Shown here: positions 16,167 through 23,961 of the stretch, piece by piece
Position numbering within the stretch: position 1 is the stretch's first letter
Layout of the letters: every line of letters starts with the position of its first letter
Source: RGIG2094 sp045660065
Lineage (GTDB): Bacteria; Bacillota; Clostridia; RGIG6154
Assembly (NCBI GenBank): GCA_045660065.1
Contig: JAZRDC010000038.1
Location: 1-43,523, forward strand
Reading direction: 5' to 3'
Length of the DNA: 43,523 nucleotides
Notes under the pieces: generated by a model
Databases searched by the model: none
What the model was told of the DNA's origin: nothing
Seen by the model: only the letters and a program-made list of their open reading frames with translations
Position numbers and translations under genes: made by a program

Positions 16167-16902
16167 TTTTCAAATCCCTTTCGTAGGTTTTGTTATATAA
16201 ATCACTGATATTTGCAGTGTAGTTTCCGTTTTCATCATAAACATAAAGGTTTTCTTCGTACCGAAGACCTGCTCCGCCGTCTTTTGCTCCCTCAACAAGA
16301 ACCAAAGATGGCTCGATTGACTTTTTATCTGAATAAACAAACTGAACTCTTTTTGGTTCAATTTTATATTTGTTCATAGTATAGAAAATCTCTGCCAATC
16401 GTTCAGGCTTATGTACTACCGCAATCTTGCCTTTTGATACCAAAAGTCTGCCTGCGCACATAAACAAACTGTCTAAAGTAAGTGTGATTTCGTGCCTTGC
16501 TATCGCAAGTGGCGACTTTGGATTTTTAATCCCTGTTCCCACTTTTTTATATGGCGGGTTGCAGGTTATATAATTAAACTGGTTTTTTAAAAGGGATTTT
16601 TCCAACACATCCCCCAAAACCACCGAAATTTTATCTTCTAAATTGTTAAGTTCAATATTTTTAATTGCTAAGTTATAACTCTGCTCCTGAATTTCAATGG
16701 CGGTTATATGTTTAGCCCCGGTTTTGGCAGACAGTAAAACAGGGATTATTCCGTTGCCTGTTCCTATATCCAAAACGGTTGCATTTTTTTGTATTTTCGC
16801 AAAATTTGCAAGTAAAACTGCGTCTGTTCCGAAACAGAACAGACTTTTATCCTGCATTAATTTTAAACCGTTAATTTGCAAATCATCAATTCTTAAATCC
16901 AA
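16159..16902 (-). CDS. trmN6: TrmN6-like SAM-dependent methyltransferase
   Basis: The 247-residue protein begins DLRIDDLQINGLKLMQDKSLFCFGTDAVLLANFA, typical of the TrmN6/YfiC group (COG4123) that methylates N6 of A37 in tRNA1(Val). It carries the SAM loop DIGTGNGIIPVLL and the amino-methyltransferase catalytic motif NPPY (in ITCNPPYKKVGTG). Start is TTG at 16902 with AAGGAG seven bases upstream. The ferredoxin terminator ends only 20 bases before this start, so expression probably depends on readthrough. The position equals yabB in the Bacillus subtilis holB region. The RNA target is inferred. Confidence 0.88.
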   Translation of the reverse strand: MDLRIDDLQINGLKLMQDKSLFCFGTDAVLLANFAKIQKNATVLDIGTGNGIIPVLLSAKTGAKHITAIEIQEQSYNLAIKNIELNNLEDKISVVLGDVLEKSLLKNQFNYITCNPPYKKVGTGIKNPKSPLAIARHEITLTLDSLFMCAGRLLVSKGKIAVVHKPERLAEIFYTMNKYKIEPKRVQFVYSDKKSIEPSLVLVEGAKDGGAGLRYEENLYVYDENGNYTANISDLYNKTYERDLKNE

Positions 16903-16921
16903 AATAAATCTCCTTATAACA

Positions 16922-16949
16922 CAAAAAAGCGACGACCACTGTCATCGCT
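16922..16949 (-). terminator. Terminator after the ferredoxin gene
   Basis: A 9-bp stem with one G-T pair (16928-16936 with 16941-16949) and a 4-base loop is followed on the minus strand by TTTTTTG. It is well formed and sits inside a co-directional gene run. Confidence 0.85.
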
Positions 16950-16964
16950 CTTTCTTGCGTAATA

Positions 16965-17135
16965 TTATTCAGCAGCAGGAGCGCTAACAGGGCAAACACC
17001 TGCACAAGCACCACATTCGATGCATTCGTCTGCATTGATTACGTACTTACCGTCGCCAGCACTGATGCAAGATACAGGACATTCGCCTTCACAAGCACCG
17101 CAGCTGATGCATTCATCGCTAATTACATATGCCAT
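16965..17135 (-). CDS. 2[4Fe-4S] ferredoxin
   Basis: A 56-residue clostridial-type ferredoxin with two tandem cluster motifs, CISCGACEGECP and CIECGACAGVCP, arranged in the usual pseudo-symmetric repeat. The start is ATG at 17135, giving MAYVISDEC, because AAGGAGGTG (complement of 17143-17151) lies eight bases ahead; an upstream in-frame extension to 17162 would run through this site and is rejected. It has its own promoter and terminator, as expected for an abundant electron carrier. Possible partners are the Rnf complex encoded at 37645-42447 and other low-potential redox enzymes (inference). Confidence 0.96.
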   Translation of the reverse strand: MAYVISDECISCGACEGECPVSCISAGDGKYVINADECIECGACAGVCPVSAPAAE

Positions 17136-17164
17136 CGTAGAACACCTCCTTAACACATACATTC

Positions 17165-17192
17165 ATTTTATCACATTTTTAAAAAAATGCAA
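17165..17192 (-). promoter_or_regulatory. Promoter of the ferredoxin gene
   Basis: TTGCAT (17187-17192), 16 bp, TAAAAT (17165-17170) on the minus strand, with extended TGA before the -10. Confidence 0.75.
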
Positions 17193-17209
17193 GTATTTTT
17201 TTAAATATA

Positions 17210-18070
17210 CTACTCTAAATCTTTCAAAAGTTTCAATTCTTCAGCAGTTACCTTTATTTTTGCAGATTTTAAAATCTTGATTTCACTTACATGGAAAGTC
17301 TGAATATTGTTTTCGCTTTCGCTCAATTTTACTTTAAGCATACCTCTTAAAAGGTTTACATCGGTAACTGTACCTTTGCCTGAAGGAGTTTCAACTTCAG
17401 AGCCAACATTCGGTGTAATTTTGTTAAGTTCTTCATATGCTTCCTGTTCATATTTAAGGCAACACATAAGTCTTGAGCAAGTTCCTGAAATCTTTGTAGG
17501 ATTTAATGACAAATTCTGCTCCTTTGCCATTTTGATTGACACAGGTTCAAAACCGCCAAGATGAGATGCGCAGCAAAGTTTTCTGCCGCAAACACCGAGT
17601 CCGCCAACGATTTTTGCTTCATCACGCACACCAATCTGACGAAGTTCAATTCTTGTTTTGAAAACAGCTGCTAAATCTTTTACCAATTCTCTGAAATCAA
17701 CTCTGCCGTCTGCTGTGAAGTAAAACAAAATCTTGTTCTGGTCAAATGTATATTCAACATCAACAAGTTTCATGTCAAGTTTATGCTTTTCTATTTTTTC
17801 ATTGCAGATTTTATATGCATCTTTCTCTTTCTGCACATTTTCTTCCGCCTGTTTGAAATCTTTTTCTGTGGCTGCTCTTAAAACAGGCTTTAAAGGAGAC
17901 ACAATATTGTTATCATCTGACATTTTATTTGGAATTGCAACTGTGCCCATTTCAACACCTCTTGCAGTTTCAACAATAACATTCTGCTCCTTATTATATT
18001 TCTTTCCTTGGGGGTCAAAATAATAAACCTTGCCGGAATTTTTAAATCTAACTCCAATTATTTCAGTCAT
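17210..18070 (-). CDS. ricT: RicT/YaaT PSP1-domain protein
   Basis: PSP1-domain protein. In Bacillus subtilis RicT (YaaT) forms a complex with RicA and RicF that binds [4Fe-4S] clusters and helps RNase Y mature mRNAs, affecting sporulation, competence and biofilm. The cysteine-rich segments GVCGRKLCCASHLGGFEP and GTCSRLMCCLKYE carry the conserved ligands. The ATG at 18070 is chosen because GGGAGGAAATTC precedes it; a TTG at 18091 in the same frame would include this site. This gives 286 residues. The start overlaps the holB end by 8 bases, as in the classic holB-yaaT pair. Confidence 0.93.
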   Translation of the reverse strand: MTEIIGVRFKNSGKVYYFDPQGKKYNKEQNVIVETARGVEMGTVAIPNKMSDDNNIVSPLKPVLRAATEKDFKQAEENVQKEKDAYKICNEKIEKHKLDMKLVDVEYTFDQNKILFYFTADGRVDFRELVKDLAAVFKTRIELRQIGVRDEAKIVGGLGVCGRKLCCASHLGGFEPVSIKMAKEQNLSLNPTKISGTCSRLMCCLKYEQEAYEELNKITPNVGSEVETPSGKGTVTDVNLLRGMLKVKLSESENNIQTFHVSEIKILKSAKIKVTAEELKLLKDLE

Positions 18071-19049
18071 GAATTTCCTCCCACACACCAAGCAGTGTAT
18101 TTGTAATGGTTAACGCAAAAGATGCGTTTTTCCCTATATTTTCATTTGCCAATGAGAATTTTCTGATTATATTGCTTATTTTTTCGTTATTTACTCTTTT
18201 TGCTAAAGCACAAAGTTCCTTATAAAGGTCGCTGTTTATAACGTTTTTTTCACCAAGCGATGCATTTATCACCGAACAATCACGAAGGTTGGCATAAATA
18301 AAACTTAAATTCTGCTCAAACTCGTCTTTTGCATCGGTAAGATAATTTGCAAAATCAAAAACTACCGATTTTTCATTTTTTGTAAGTTTTCCTAAAAAAA
18401 TCAGAATTCTTCTTCTTTTATCGTAAAACCCGTCGTTTTTAATAAGTTGTTCAGCACCTACGGGATTACCGTCTGAAAACTTGGCACAAAAAGTTGCCAA
18501 TTCTCTTTTTTCGGGGTATTTACCCGCCAGAAATTCTGCAACCTGTTGCCAGGTAGGAAGCCTTAGAGTATATTTGATAAGTCTTGACAATACCGTAGGC
18601 AAAAGATCCTCTTCCTTTGGTGCAATCATAATTATAAGTGCATAGGAAGGCGGTGCCTCCAAAAGTTTCAAAAGTGCATTCTGTGCCTGAATTGTTAGTT
18701 TTTCAGCCTCAGGGAAAATATATATTTTCCTTCCGCCGAAATATGGCTTTACATACACATTTTGCGAAAATTCTCTTATTTCATCAACCCCCATACTTGC
18801 TTTTTTAGGGGTTATAATAATTTTATCAGGATGAGTACCTGCCTTGATTTTTACGCAAGATGAACAGTTGGCGCAAAAAGACGCATTTTGTTCTTCGCAA
18901 AGCAGTGCATCTGCCGTTGCGTGTGCCAGAGTCAGGCACTCTTCCTTGCTTCCGCAAAGAAGCATTGCATGTCCTAATCTGTCATTTAAAATGCTTGACC
19001 TGATACTGCCTGTAATATCATCCTGCCATTTTACTGCTTCAAATTTCAA
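18063..19049 (-). CDS. holB: DNA polymerase III subunit delta'
   Basis: Clamp-loader subunit. The 328 residues match the delta' pattern: GHAMLLCGSKEE in place of a Walker A motif, a small cysteine cluster (CANCSSCVKI), KKASMGVDEIREFSQNVYVKPYFGGRKIYIF, and the conserved NALLKLLEAPPSYALIIMIA and LPTVLSRLIKYTL segments. The degenerate nucleotide site is normal for delta'. Start is TTG at 19049 behind AAAGG, directly downstream of a perfect promoter. It is the first gene of the minus-strand block and overlaps ricT. Neither tmk nor the yaaQ/yaaR genes that often precede it are present. Confidence 0.93.
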   Translation of the reverse strand: MKFEAVKWQDDITGSIRSSILNDRLGHAMLLCGSKEECLTLAHATADALLCEEQNASFCANCSSCVKIKAGTHPDKIIITPKKASMGVDEIREFSQNVYVKPYFGGRKIYIFPEAEKLTIQAQNALLKLLEAPPSYALIIMIAPKEEDLLPTVLSRLIKYTLRLPTWQQVAEFLAGKYPEKRELATFCAKFSDGNPVGAEQLIKNDGFYDKRRRILIFLGKLTKNEKSVVFDFANYLTDAKDEFEQNLSFIYANLRDCSVINASLGEKNVINSDLYKELCALAKRVNNEKISNIIRKFSLANENIGKNASFALTITNTLLGVWEEIHD

Positions 19050-19081
19050 AATAACTCAACCTTTCAAAAATCACACATTCT

Positions 19082-19110
19082 ATTATACAAAAAAAGAGTC
19101 CGTTTGTCAA
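19082..19110 (-). promoter_or_regulatory. Consensus promoter of holB-ricT
   Basis: TTGACA (19105-19110), 17 bp, TATAAT (19082-19087) on the minus strand: both hexamers are perfect. It diverges from the glycosyltransferase promoter, with the two -35 boxes 11 bp apart. Confidence 0.92.
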
Positions 19111-19121
19111 TAATATGCTGA

Positions 19122-19150
19122 TTGACTTTATATGCCATACATGGTAAAAT
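19122..19150 (+). promoter_or_regulatory. Promoter of the glycosyltransferase gene
   Basis: TTGACT (19122-19127), 17 bp, TAAAAT (19145-19150) with extended TGG before the -10. A TTG start that would extend the downstream frame lies within this -35 box. Confidence 0.82.
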
Positions 19151-19172
19151 ATCAAAAGAAAGGATTGATTGT

Positions 19173-20087
19173 GTGGTAGATATTTTACTGGCAGTTTATA
19201 ATGGCGAAAAATATTTAAAAGAGCAACTTAATTCCATTATAAACCAGACCTATCTGGAATTTAATATCATAATCCGTGATGATGGCTCAACAGATGGCTC
19301 TTTGGATATAATCAAAGAGTTTGCTATGTTGCACCCTGAAAAAGTAACACTTGTTGAAGGTAAGCCGTCAGGAAGTGCAAAAAACAATTTTTTTGAACTT
19401 ATGAACCACACAAAATCTAAATATATTATGTTCTGCGATCAGGACGATTTTTGGCTTCAAAACAAACTAGAACTTACATTAAACAAAATGAAAGAGGCGG
19501 AAAACATTCACGGACAAAGCACCCCTTTGCTCTGCCACACAGATTTAAAAGTTGTTGACCAGAATTTAAATATAGTTCACCCGTCTTTTTATAAAATGCA
19601 GAAGTTTGACATTTCAAAAACTTCTCTTAACCGTGCATTGGTACAAAATATCGTAACAGGTTGCACAACTATGATTAACAAACCTCTGCTTGACCTTGCC
19701 AAAGGCACAAATTCAGAAAATATAATTATGCACGACTGGTGGTTGTTTTTAATTGCTTCCGCCTTTGGAAAAGTTGAAGCCGTAAACACCGCCACTATAC
19801 TTTACCGCCAACACGGTAAAAATCAACTTGGGGCACAAAATCCATCAGAAATCGGTTATTATGCAGAAAAATTAAAAAAAGGTTCATCCCTTCATATTAC
19901 ATATTCTCAGGCAAAGTGTTTTTACGATGCTTTTGAAGGCAGTCTTACAAGTGAGCAAAAGAACTTAGTTAAAGAGTATATGAGTTTCCCTGAAAAAAGT
20001 AAACTGCAAAAAATTTCATCAATTATTAAAAATGATTTCTGGAAACATTCTGCAATAAAAAAAGCAGGGCAGATAATACTTGTTTAA
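19173..20087 (+). CDS. Family 2 glycosyltransferase (rhamnosyltransferase-like)
   Basis: A GT-A fold enzyme that would transfer a sugar from a nucleotide-sugar donor. It starts VVDILLAVYNGEKYLKEQLNSI and contains RDDGSTDGS, the CDQDDFW segment (the DxD-like metal site) and a later HDWWLFLIA; these are typical of the RgpB/RfbN-like cell-wall rhamnosyltransferase group. The GTG at 19173 is chosen because AAAGGA lies seven bases ahead and the upstream extension covers the promoter. This gives 304 residues. No membrane segment is seen. It is monocistronic and away from any polysaccharide cluster, so acceptor and donor are unknown. Confidence 0.88.
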   Translation: MVDILLAVYNGEKYLKEQLNSIINQTYLEFNIIIRDDGSTDGSLDIIKEFAMLHPEKVTLVEGKPSGSAKNNFFELMNHTKSKYIMFCDQDDFWLQNKLELTLNKMKEAENIHGQSTPLLCHTDLKVVDQNLNIVHPSFYKMQKFDISKTSLNRALVQNIVTGCTTMINKPLLDLAKGTNSENIIMHDWWLFLIASAFGKVEAVNTATILYRQHGKNQLGAQNPSEIGYYAEKLKKGSSLHITYSQAKCFYDAFEGSLTSEQKNLVKEYMSFPEKSKLQKISSIIKNDFWKHSAIKKAGQIILV

Positions 20088-20103
20088 AAGTATTTATCGC
20101 CCT
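20058..20103. terminator. Bidirectional hairpin terminator holding both convergent stop codons
   Basis: A long imperfect stem (20066-20081 with 20088-20103, one bulge on each side) has the overlapping stop codons of the two convergent genes (20084-20087) in its loop. On the minus strand it is followed by GCTTTTTTTATTG, a strong intrinsic terminator. On the plus strand the tail (GATAAAAATT) is weak. Confidence 0.85.
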
Positions 20104-21019
20104 GATAAAAATTATTATCTGCCATAAATTTGTCTATCCCGCCAAGAACGGCTATTTTATTGGTACTCCAGCGTGGTGCAATTAAGTTTTCTTTTGACCC
20201 GTCGCCTGTAATTCGCTCTATTACACATTCTTGCGGCAGGTATCTTAACTGATTGCACACAGTTTCGATATATTCATTCATTGACATTGTATCAAGTCTA
20301 CCTTTTATAAGTTGACTTTCGCAAACGGTATCTTTCATAATATGCAAAAGATGGATTTTCACTCCGTCAGGATTCATTTTACCCAACACTTTAGCACTTT
20401 CAACCATCATTTCGGGTGTTTCATCAATAAGTCCGTCAATTAAGTGAACGCAAACTCTTATTCCATTTTGTTTTAATTGGTTAAAAGTTTTCTCAAAAGT
20501 TTCAAACAGGTATCCCCTGTTTATTTTTTTTGCAGTTTCATCAAAAATCGTCTGAAGTCCGAGTTCAACAGTTAAATATGTCTTTTCGGAAAGTTCTTTT
20601 AAATAAGCGATTTTTTCAGGCTCTAAACAATCAGGTCTTGTTGCGATGCTTAATCCCACAACCCCTTCAACCGCCAACGCTTCTTCATACAGTTTTTTTA
20701 AAATTTCAAGTTCTGCGTAAGTATTTGTGTGTGCCTGAAAGTATGCAATAACGGGAACTTTTCCCCATTTTTTATAAATTCTTGCCTTTTCAAGTTCAAT
20801 TTGCTCTTTTACAGAAATTTCACTTGAATTTGTAAATTCCGACGCACCGCTTGTGCAATAGGTGCATCCGCCTTTCCCGCAGGTGCCGTCAATATTCGGG
20901 CAAGTAAATCCTGCATCGATCACCGCTTTGAAAACCCTTGTGCCAAACTTTTGCTTTATGTGATAGTTAAGTGTGTGGTACCTTTTATTGTCAAGAGAAT
21001 ACAAAAATTCATTTCTCAT
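20084..21019 (-). CDS. Radical SAM protein of the YhcC/TIGR01212 type
   Basis: The 311-residue product contains the three-cysteine radical SAM segment in the form characteristic of this family, CPNIDGTCGKGGCTYC, then YFQAHTNTYA, SIATRPDCL, ELGLQTIFDETAKKINRG and HLIDGLIDETPEMM. The family function is unknown; the domain resembles Elp3/oxygen-independent coproporphyrinogen oxidase-like enzymes. The ATG at 21019 is preferred over an upstream extension to 21115: it begins MRNEFLYSLDNKRYHTLN as relatives do, has GGAG eight bases ahead, and overlaps the Ppx stop as ATGA. It is last in a six-gene operon. Confidence 0.88.
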   Translation of the reverse strand: MRNEFLYSLDNKRYHTLNYHIKQKFGTRVFKAVIDAGFTCPNIDGTCGKGGCTYCTSGASEFTNSSEISVKEQIELEKARIYKKWGKVPVIAYFQAHTNTYAELEILKKLYEEALAVEGVVGLSIATRPDCLEPEKIAYLKELSEKTYLTVELGLQTIFDETAKKINRGYLFETFEKTFNQLKQNGIRVCVHLIDGLIDETPEMMVESAKVLGKMNPDGVKIHLLHIMKDTVCESQLIKGRLDTMSMNEYIETVCNQLRYLPQECVIERITGDGSKENLIAPRWSTNKIAVLGGIDKFMADNNFYQGDKYF

Positions 21020-21897
21020 AACAACATCTCCGCCGCAACACCTTCTCTTACACTGCCTGTGCAGAAGGTGATTTCTGTTATATCTGCAAGGACAGAAATC
21101 ACCATCAAAGGGCAAAGTCCCGTAACAACGGTATCTGCTCTCTTTTCATCAAGTCCTTTTGTAAGTTTTCTGTCTTCCAATGTCATACTTTTTAAATTAT
21201 CATATATTTTTCTGGCATCTTCCACAGAAATTTTATATCCGTCAGGCTCGCCCTGAATGCCCATATGAACTTTTGCAAGTTCTTTGTTTGAGCCTCCCAA
21301 CGCAACAACAGGAAGATTTTTTAAGCCAATTACTTCACTTTTTAAAAGTTCGTAGGTTAAAAATCTTTCAAGTTCGTTGTAGCCGTTATGATCAGGCTGA
21401 AACTTTTCTGTCATAACAACACTACCCAACGGAAGGCAACAACTTTTTACAACAAATCCGTCTTTAACAAGTGCTATTTCAACACTTCCGCCGCCTGTGT
21501 CTATCATATAAAAGTCTTTATAATCTGCCGAAATCTTTGCTGCATACACATCGTATTCCGCTTCTTTAAGCCCATCTATTACTTCAACTGAAATTCCAAA
21601 CTTTTCATAAACTTCTGAAATAAAATCATTGCTGTTTTTAGCGCGTCTTAAAGCCTCTGTTGCAACCATTTTAATTTTATCTATTCCCTTTTGGTTTAAA
21701 ATTTCTTTAAACTCACCAATGACTTGCAGAGTTCTTTCCATTGGTCCTTTTTGCAGACATTCATCTTGCGCAATCCCTTCAGAAATTCTCACTTGCTCAC
21801 GAAATCTTTCAGTTTGCACAAGTTTGCCCTTCTCAGTTTCAAAAATTCCCATTCTTATTGAGTTTGAACCAAGATCTATTACAGCCGCTTTACTCAT
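21016..21897 (-). CDS. Ppx/GppA-family phosphatase
   Basis: A 293-residue ASKHA-fold phosphatase. Members hydrolyse polyphosphate (Ppx) or pppGpp (GppA). Seen: phosphate-1 motif AVIDLGSNSIRMGIF at the start, VATEALRRAKN, the phosphate-2 motif MIDTGGGSVEIAL, and ALGGSNKELAKV. The product is the short form without the C-terminal HD-like domain, which is normal for many Firmicutes. Which substrate is used cannot be told from sequence. It overlaps the aminotransferase by 8 bases and the radical SAM gene by 4. Confidence 0.9.
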   Translation of the reverse strand: MSKAAVIDLGSNSIRMGIFETEKGKLVQTERFREQVRISEGIAQDECLQKGPMERTLQVIGEFKEILNQKGIDKIKMVATEALRRAKNSNDFISEVYEKFGISVEVIDGLKEAEYDVYAAKISADYKDFYMIDTGGGSVEIALVKDGFVVKSCCLPLGSVVMTEKFQPDHNGYNELERFLTYELLKSEVIGLKNLPVVALGGSNKELAKVHMGIQGEPDGYKISVEDARKIYDNLKSMTLEDRKLTKGLDEKRADTVVTGLCPLMVISVLADITEITFCTGSVREGVAAEMLL

Positions 21898-23059
21898 TTT
21901 TAAGTTCCTTTATAAATTCTTCAATTCTGTCTAATGCTTTTTCTATTTTTGTTAATGAATAAGCATATGAAATTCTTATAAACCCTTCACCTGAATCACC
22001 GAAAGCATTGCCCGGAATAACTGCAACTTTTTTCTCTTTTAAAAGTCTGTTACAGAATTCATCAGATGTAAGACCTGTTGATTTTATGCAAGGAAACACA
22101 TAAAATGCCCCCTTTGCTTCAAAACAATTAAGTCCAATTTTATTAAGTCTTTCAATTAAATATTTTCTTCTTTCATCGTACTGTGCACGCATCTGCGCAA
22201 TATCCCAATCGCCGTTTTTAAGTGCTTCTATTGCAGCATACTGACTGGTTGTGGGTGCTGACATTATCGCAAACTGATGAATTTTTCTCATCATTGAAAT
22301 AACTTTTTCGTTACCAATTGCAAATCCGAGACGCCAGCCTGTCATAGCATAGCATTTTGAAAATCCGCCTACGATTATTGTTCTTTCTTTCATCGAAGGA
22401 ATGTTTGCAATTGAAAAATGTTTTGCATCATAAGTAAGTTCGGCATAAATCTCATCCGAAAGCACCATTATATCTGTTCCTTCCAAAACCTTTGCAATAT
22501 CTTCCAATTGCTCTTTTGTCATTATCGCCCCTGTTGGGTTATTAGGATAAGGAACAACCAAAACTTTTGTCTTTGGTGTGATTGCCTTTTTCAAGTTTTC
22601 GGCAGTTAAAATAAATCCGTCTTTTTCTTCTGTTACAACAGGAACAGGTACACCGCCTGCAAGTTGTGTGCAAGGTGTATAGCACACAAAACTCGGTTCA
22701 GGGATAATAACCTCATCCCCCGGAGATAAAAGTGCACGGAAGCACAAATCAATCGCTTCACTTCCGCCAACTGTAATAAGCACATCATTTTCGCCATATG
22801 AAAGGTTAAAACGCCTTTCCATATAGTTGCAAACTTCCTGCCTTAATTCTGCTATACCTGAATTTGAAGTATAGTGAGTATGCCCCTGCTCCAAAGACAT
22901 AATACCCGCACCTCTTATATGCCAGGGAGTAACAAAGTCAGGTTCGCCCACACCTAAAGAAATTACATTTTCCATAGTTGCGGCAATATCAAAAAACTTT
23001 CTTATACCCGATGGTTTTATATCTTTTACAACAGAAGATAATATTTTATCGAAATCCAT
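21890..23059 (-). CDS. PLP-dependent class I/II aminotransferase
   Basis: The 389 residues are a fold-type I aminotransferase with GVGEPDF (37-43), the substrate/cofactor segment YPNNPTGA (171-178), SDEIYAEL (201-208) and the Schiff-base lysine K235 in GGFSKCYAMTGWRLGF. The pattern fits aspartate/aromatic/alanine aminotransferases of the PatA/AlaT group; the amino acid cannot be assigned. The ATG overlaps the Lrp/AsnC stop by one base (TAATG). An Lrp-family regulator directly upstream is a common pairing and suggests amino-acid-responsive control of this enzyme. Confidence 0.92.
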   Translation of the reverse strand: MDFDKILSSVVKDIKPSGIRKFFDIAATMENVISLGVGEPDFVTPWHIRGAGIMSLEQGHTHYTSNSGIAELRQEVCNYMERRFNLSYGENDVLITVGGSEAIDLCFRALLSPGDEVIIPEPSFVCYTPCTQLAGGVPVPVVTEEKDGFILTAENLKKAITPKTKVLVVPYPNNPTGAIMTKEQLEDIAKVLEGTDIMVLSDEIYAELTYDAKHFSIANIPSMKERTIIVGGFSKCYAMTGWRLGFAIGNEKVISMMRKIHQFAIMSAPTTSQYAAIEALKNGDWDIAQMRAQYDERRKYLIERLNKIGLNCFEAKGAFYVFPCIKSTGLTSDEFCNRLLKEKKVAVIPGNAFGDSGEGFIRISYAYSLTKIEKALDRIEEFIKELKNE

Positions 23060-23535
23060 TAAAATGTCACCTCACGACCGTCTTCTTCAGGATTTTCAAG
23101 TATAAATCCTTCTTCTTTGTATTTTCTTAAAATAAAGTGTGTTGTTGTAGAAATTACACATTCCATAGGTGCAAGTTTTTCTGAAACAAAATTTGCAATT
23201 TCCTTTAAACCTTTACCTTCGATTGTTATGGATAAATCATATCCGCCTGACATAAGATATACGCTCTTTACAAAAGGATAGTTGTAAATTTTTTCTGCAA
23301 CTCTGTCATATCCGCTGCCAAGTTGAGGAGTCATTTTAACATCAATCAAAGCAATAACTGTGCTTGAATCGTATTTATCCCAGTTAACAACAGCCTTGTA
23401 GCCTGCAATAATTCCGCTTTCTTTAAGTTCTGCTATCTGTTTTTTTACAGTTTCTACATCTCTACCTGAAATCTCTGCGATTTTCTCAGGTGATGCAAGA
23501 CCGTCTTTTTCAATAATTCTTAAAATTTCCAACAT
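23059..23535 (-). CDS. Lrp/AsnC-family transcriptional regulator
   Basis: The 158 residues have an N-terminal winged helix-turn-helix (MLEILRIIEKDGLASPEKIAEISG, with VETVKKQIAELKESGII as recognition region) and a C-terminal RAM/AsnC ligand-binding domain (VIALIDVKMTP, VYLMSGGYDLSITIEG, TTTHFILRKYKEEG). Such proteins sense amino acids and act locally or globally. It is coupled to the aminotransferase gene, its probable target, and follows the DivIVA-like gene by 14 bases with AGGGAGG. Because the operon starts with a kinase gene, feedback on the whole operon is possible but not shown. Confidence 0.92.
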   Translation of the reverse strand: MLEILRIIEKDGLASPEKIAEISGRDVETVKKQIAELKESGIIAGYKAVVNWDKYDSSTVIALIDVKMTPQLGSGYDRVAEKIYNYPFVKSVYLMSGGYDLSITIEGKGLKEIANFVSEKLAPMECVISTTTHFILRKYKEEGFILENPEEDGREVTF

Positions 23536-23549
23536 AATTAAAACCTCCC

Positions 23550-23960
23550 TTATTTGTCGCTTACGAGTTTATCAAGTTCTGCCTGATATTTTGCAACAGA
23601 TGCGTTAAGACCTGCTTTAAGGTCGTTGATTTCGTCATTTAAGTGGGCTAAAACTTTCTTTGATTTTTCAACTTCCGCTTCTGCATCGGCTTTTACTTTT
23701 TCTGCTTCTTTTTTAGCATCTTCAATGATTTCTTTTGCCTTTTTTTCTGCAGCAAAAATCGCTTCGCCAACCATATTGTTCTTTTCTGTCAAAATGGTTA
23801 CCTTTTCTTTGAGTTCTTCATTTTCCTTTTTTAAGTCTTCTATTTCATCTTCACGCACAGTAAGCATCTTCTTTGTTTCTAAATTAAGACCTATAACATA
23901 TTCATTAACATTTTTTCTGCTGTATCCGAACAATGATTTTTTGAATTTTGCGTTTTCCAT
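23550..23960 (-). CDS. DivIVA-like coiled-coil protein
   Basis: The 136 residues begin AKFKKSLFGYSRKNVNEYVIGLN, close to the DivIVA/GpsB N-terminal pattern (FxxxxxGYxxxxVxxYl) that binds membranes or curved poles. The rest (about 35-136) is one long charged coiled coil rich in E/K/A with many heptads. It is shorter than DivIVA and longer than GpsB. A role in septum or pole organisation is inferred. It starts one base after the kinase stop, so the two are tightly coupled, which may tie the kinase to cell-cycle or envelope position. Confidence 0.82.
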   Translation of the reverse strand: MENAKFKKSLFGYSRKNVNEYVIGLNLETKKMLTVREDEIEDLKKENEELKEKVTILTEKNNMVGEAIFAAEKKAKEIIEDAKKEAEKVKADAEAEVEKSKKVLAHLNDEINDLKAGLNASVAKYQAELDKLVSDK

Positions 23961-23961
23961 A

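Noticed and set aside
19122..19172. Upstream TTG start extending the glycosyltransferase by 17 residues
   Set aside because: The TTG is part of a -35 box with a matching -10 at 19145-19150, and the GTG at 19173 has the ribosome binding site and the family's N-terminus.
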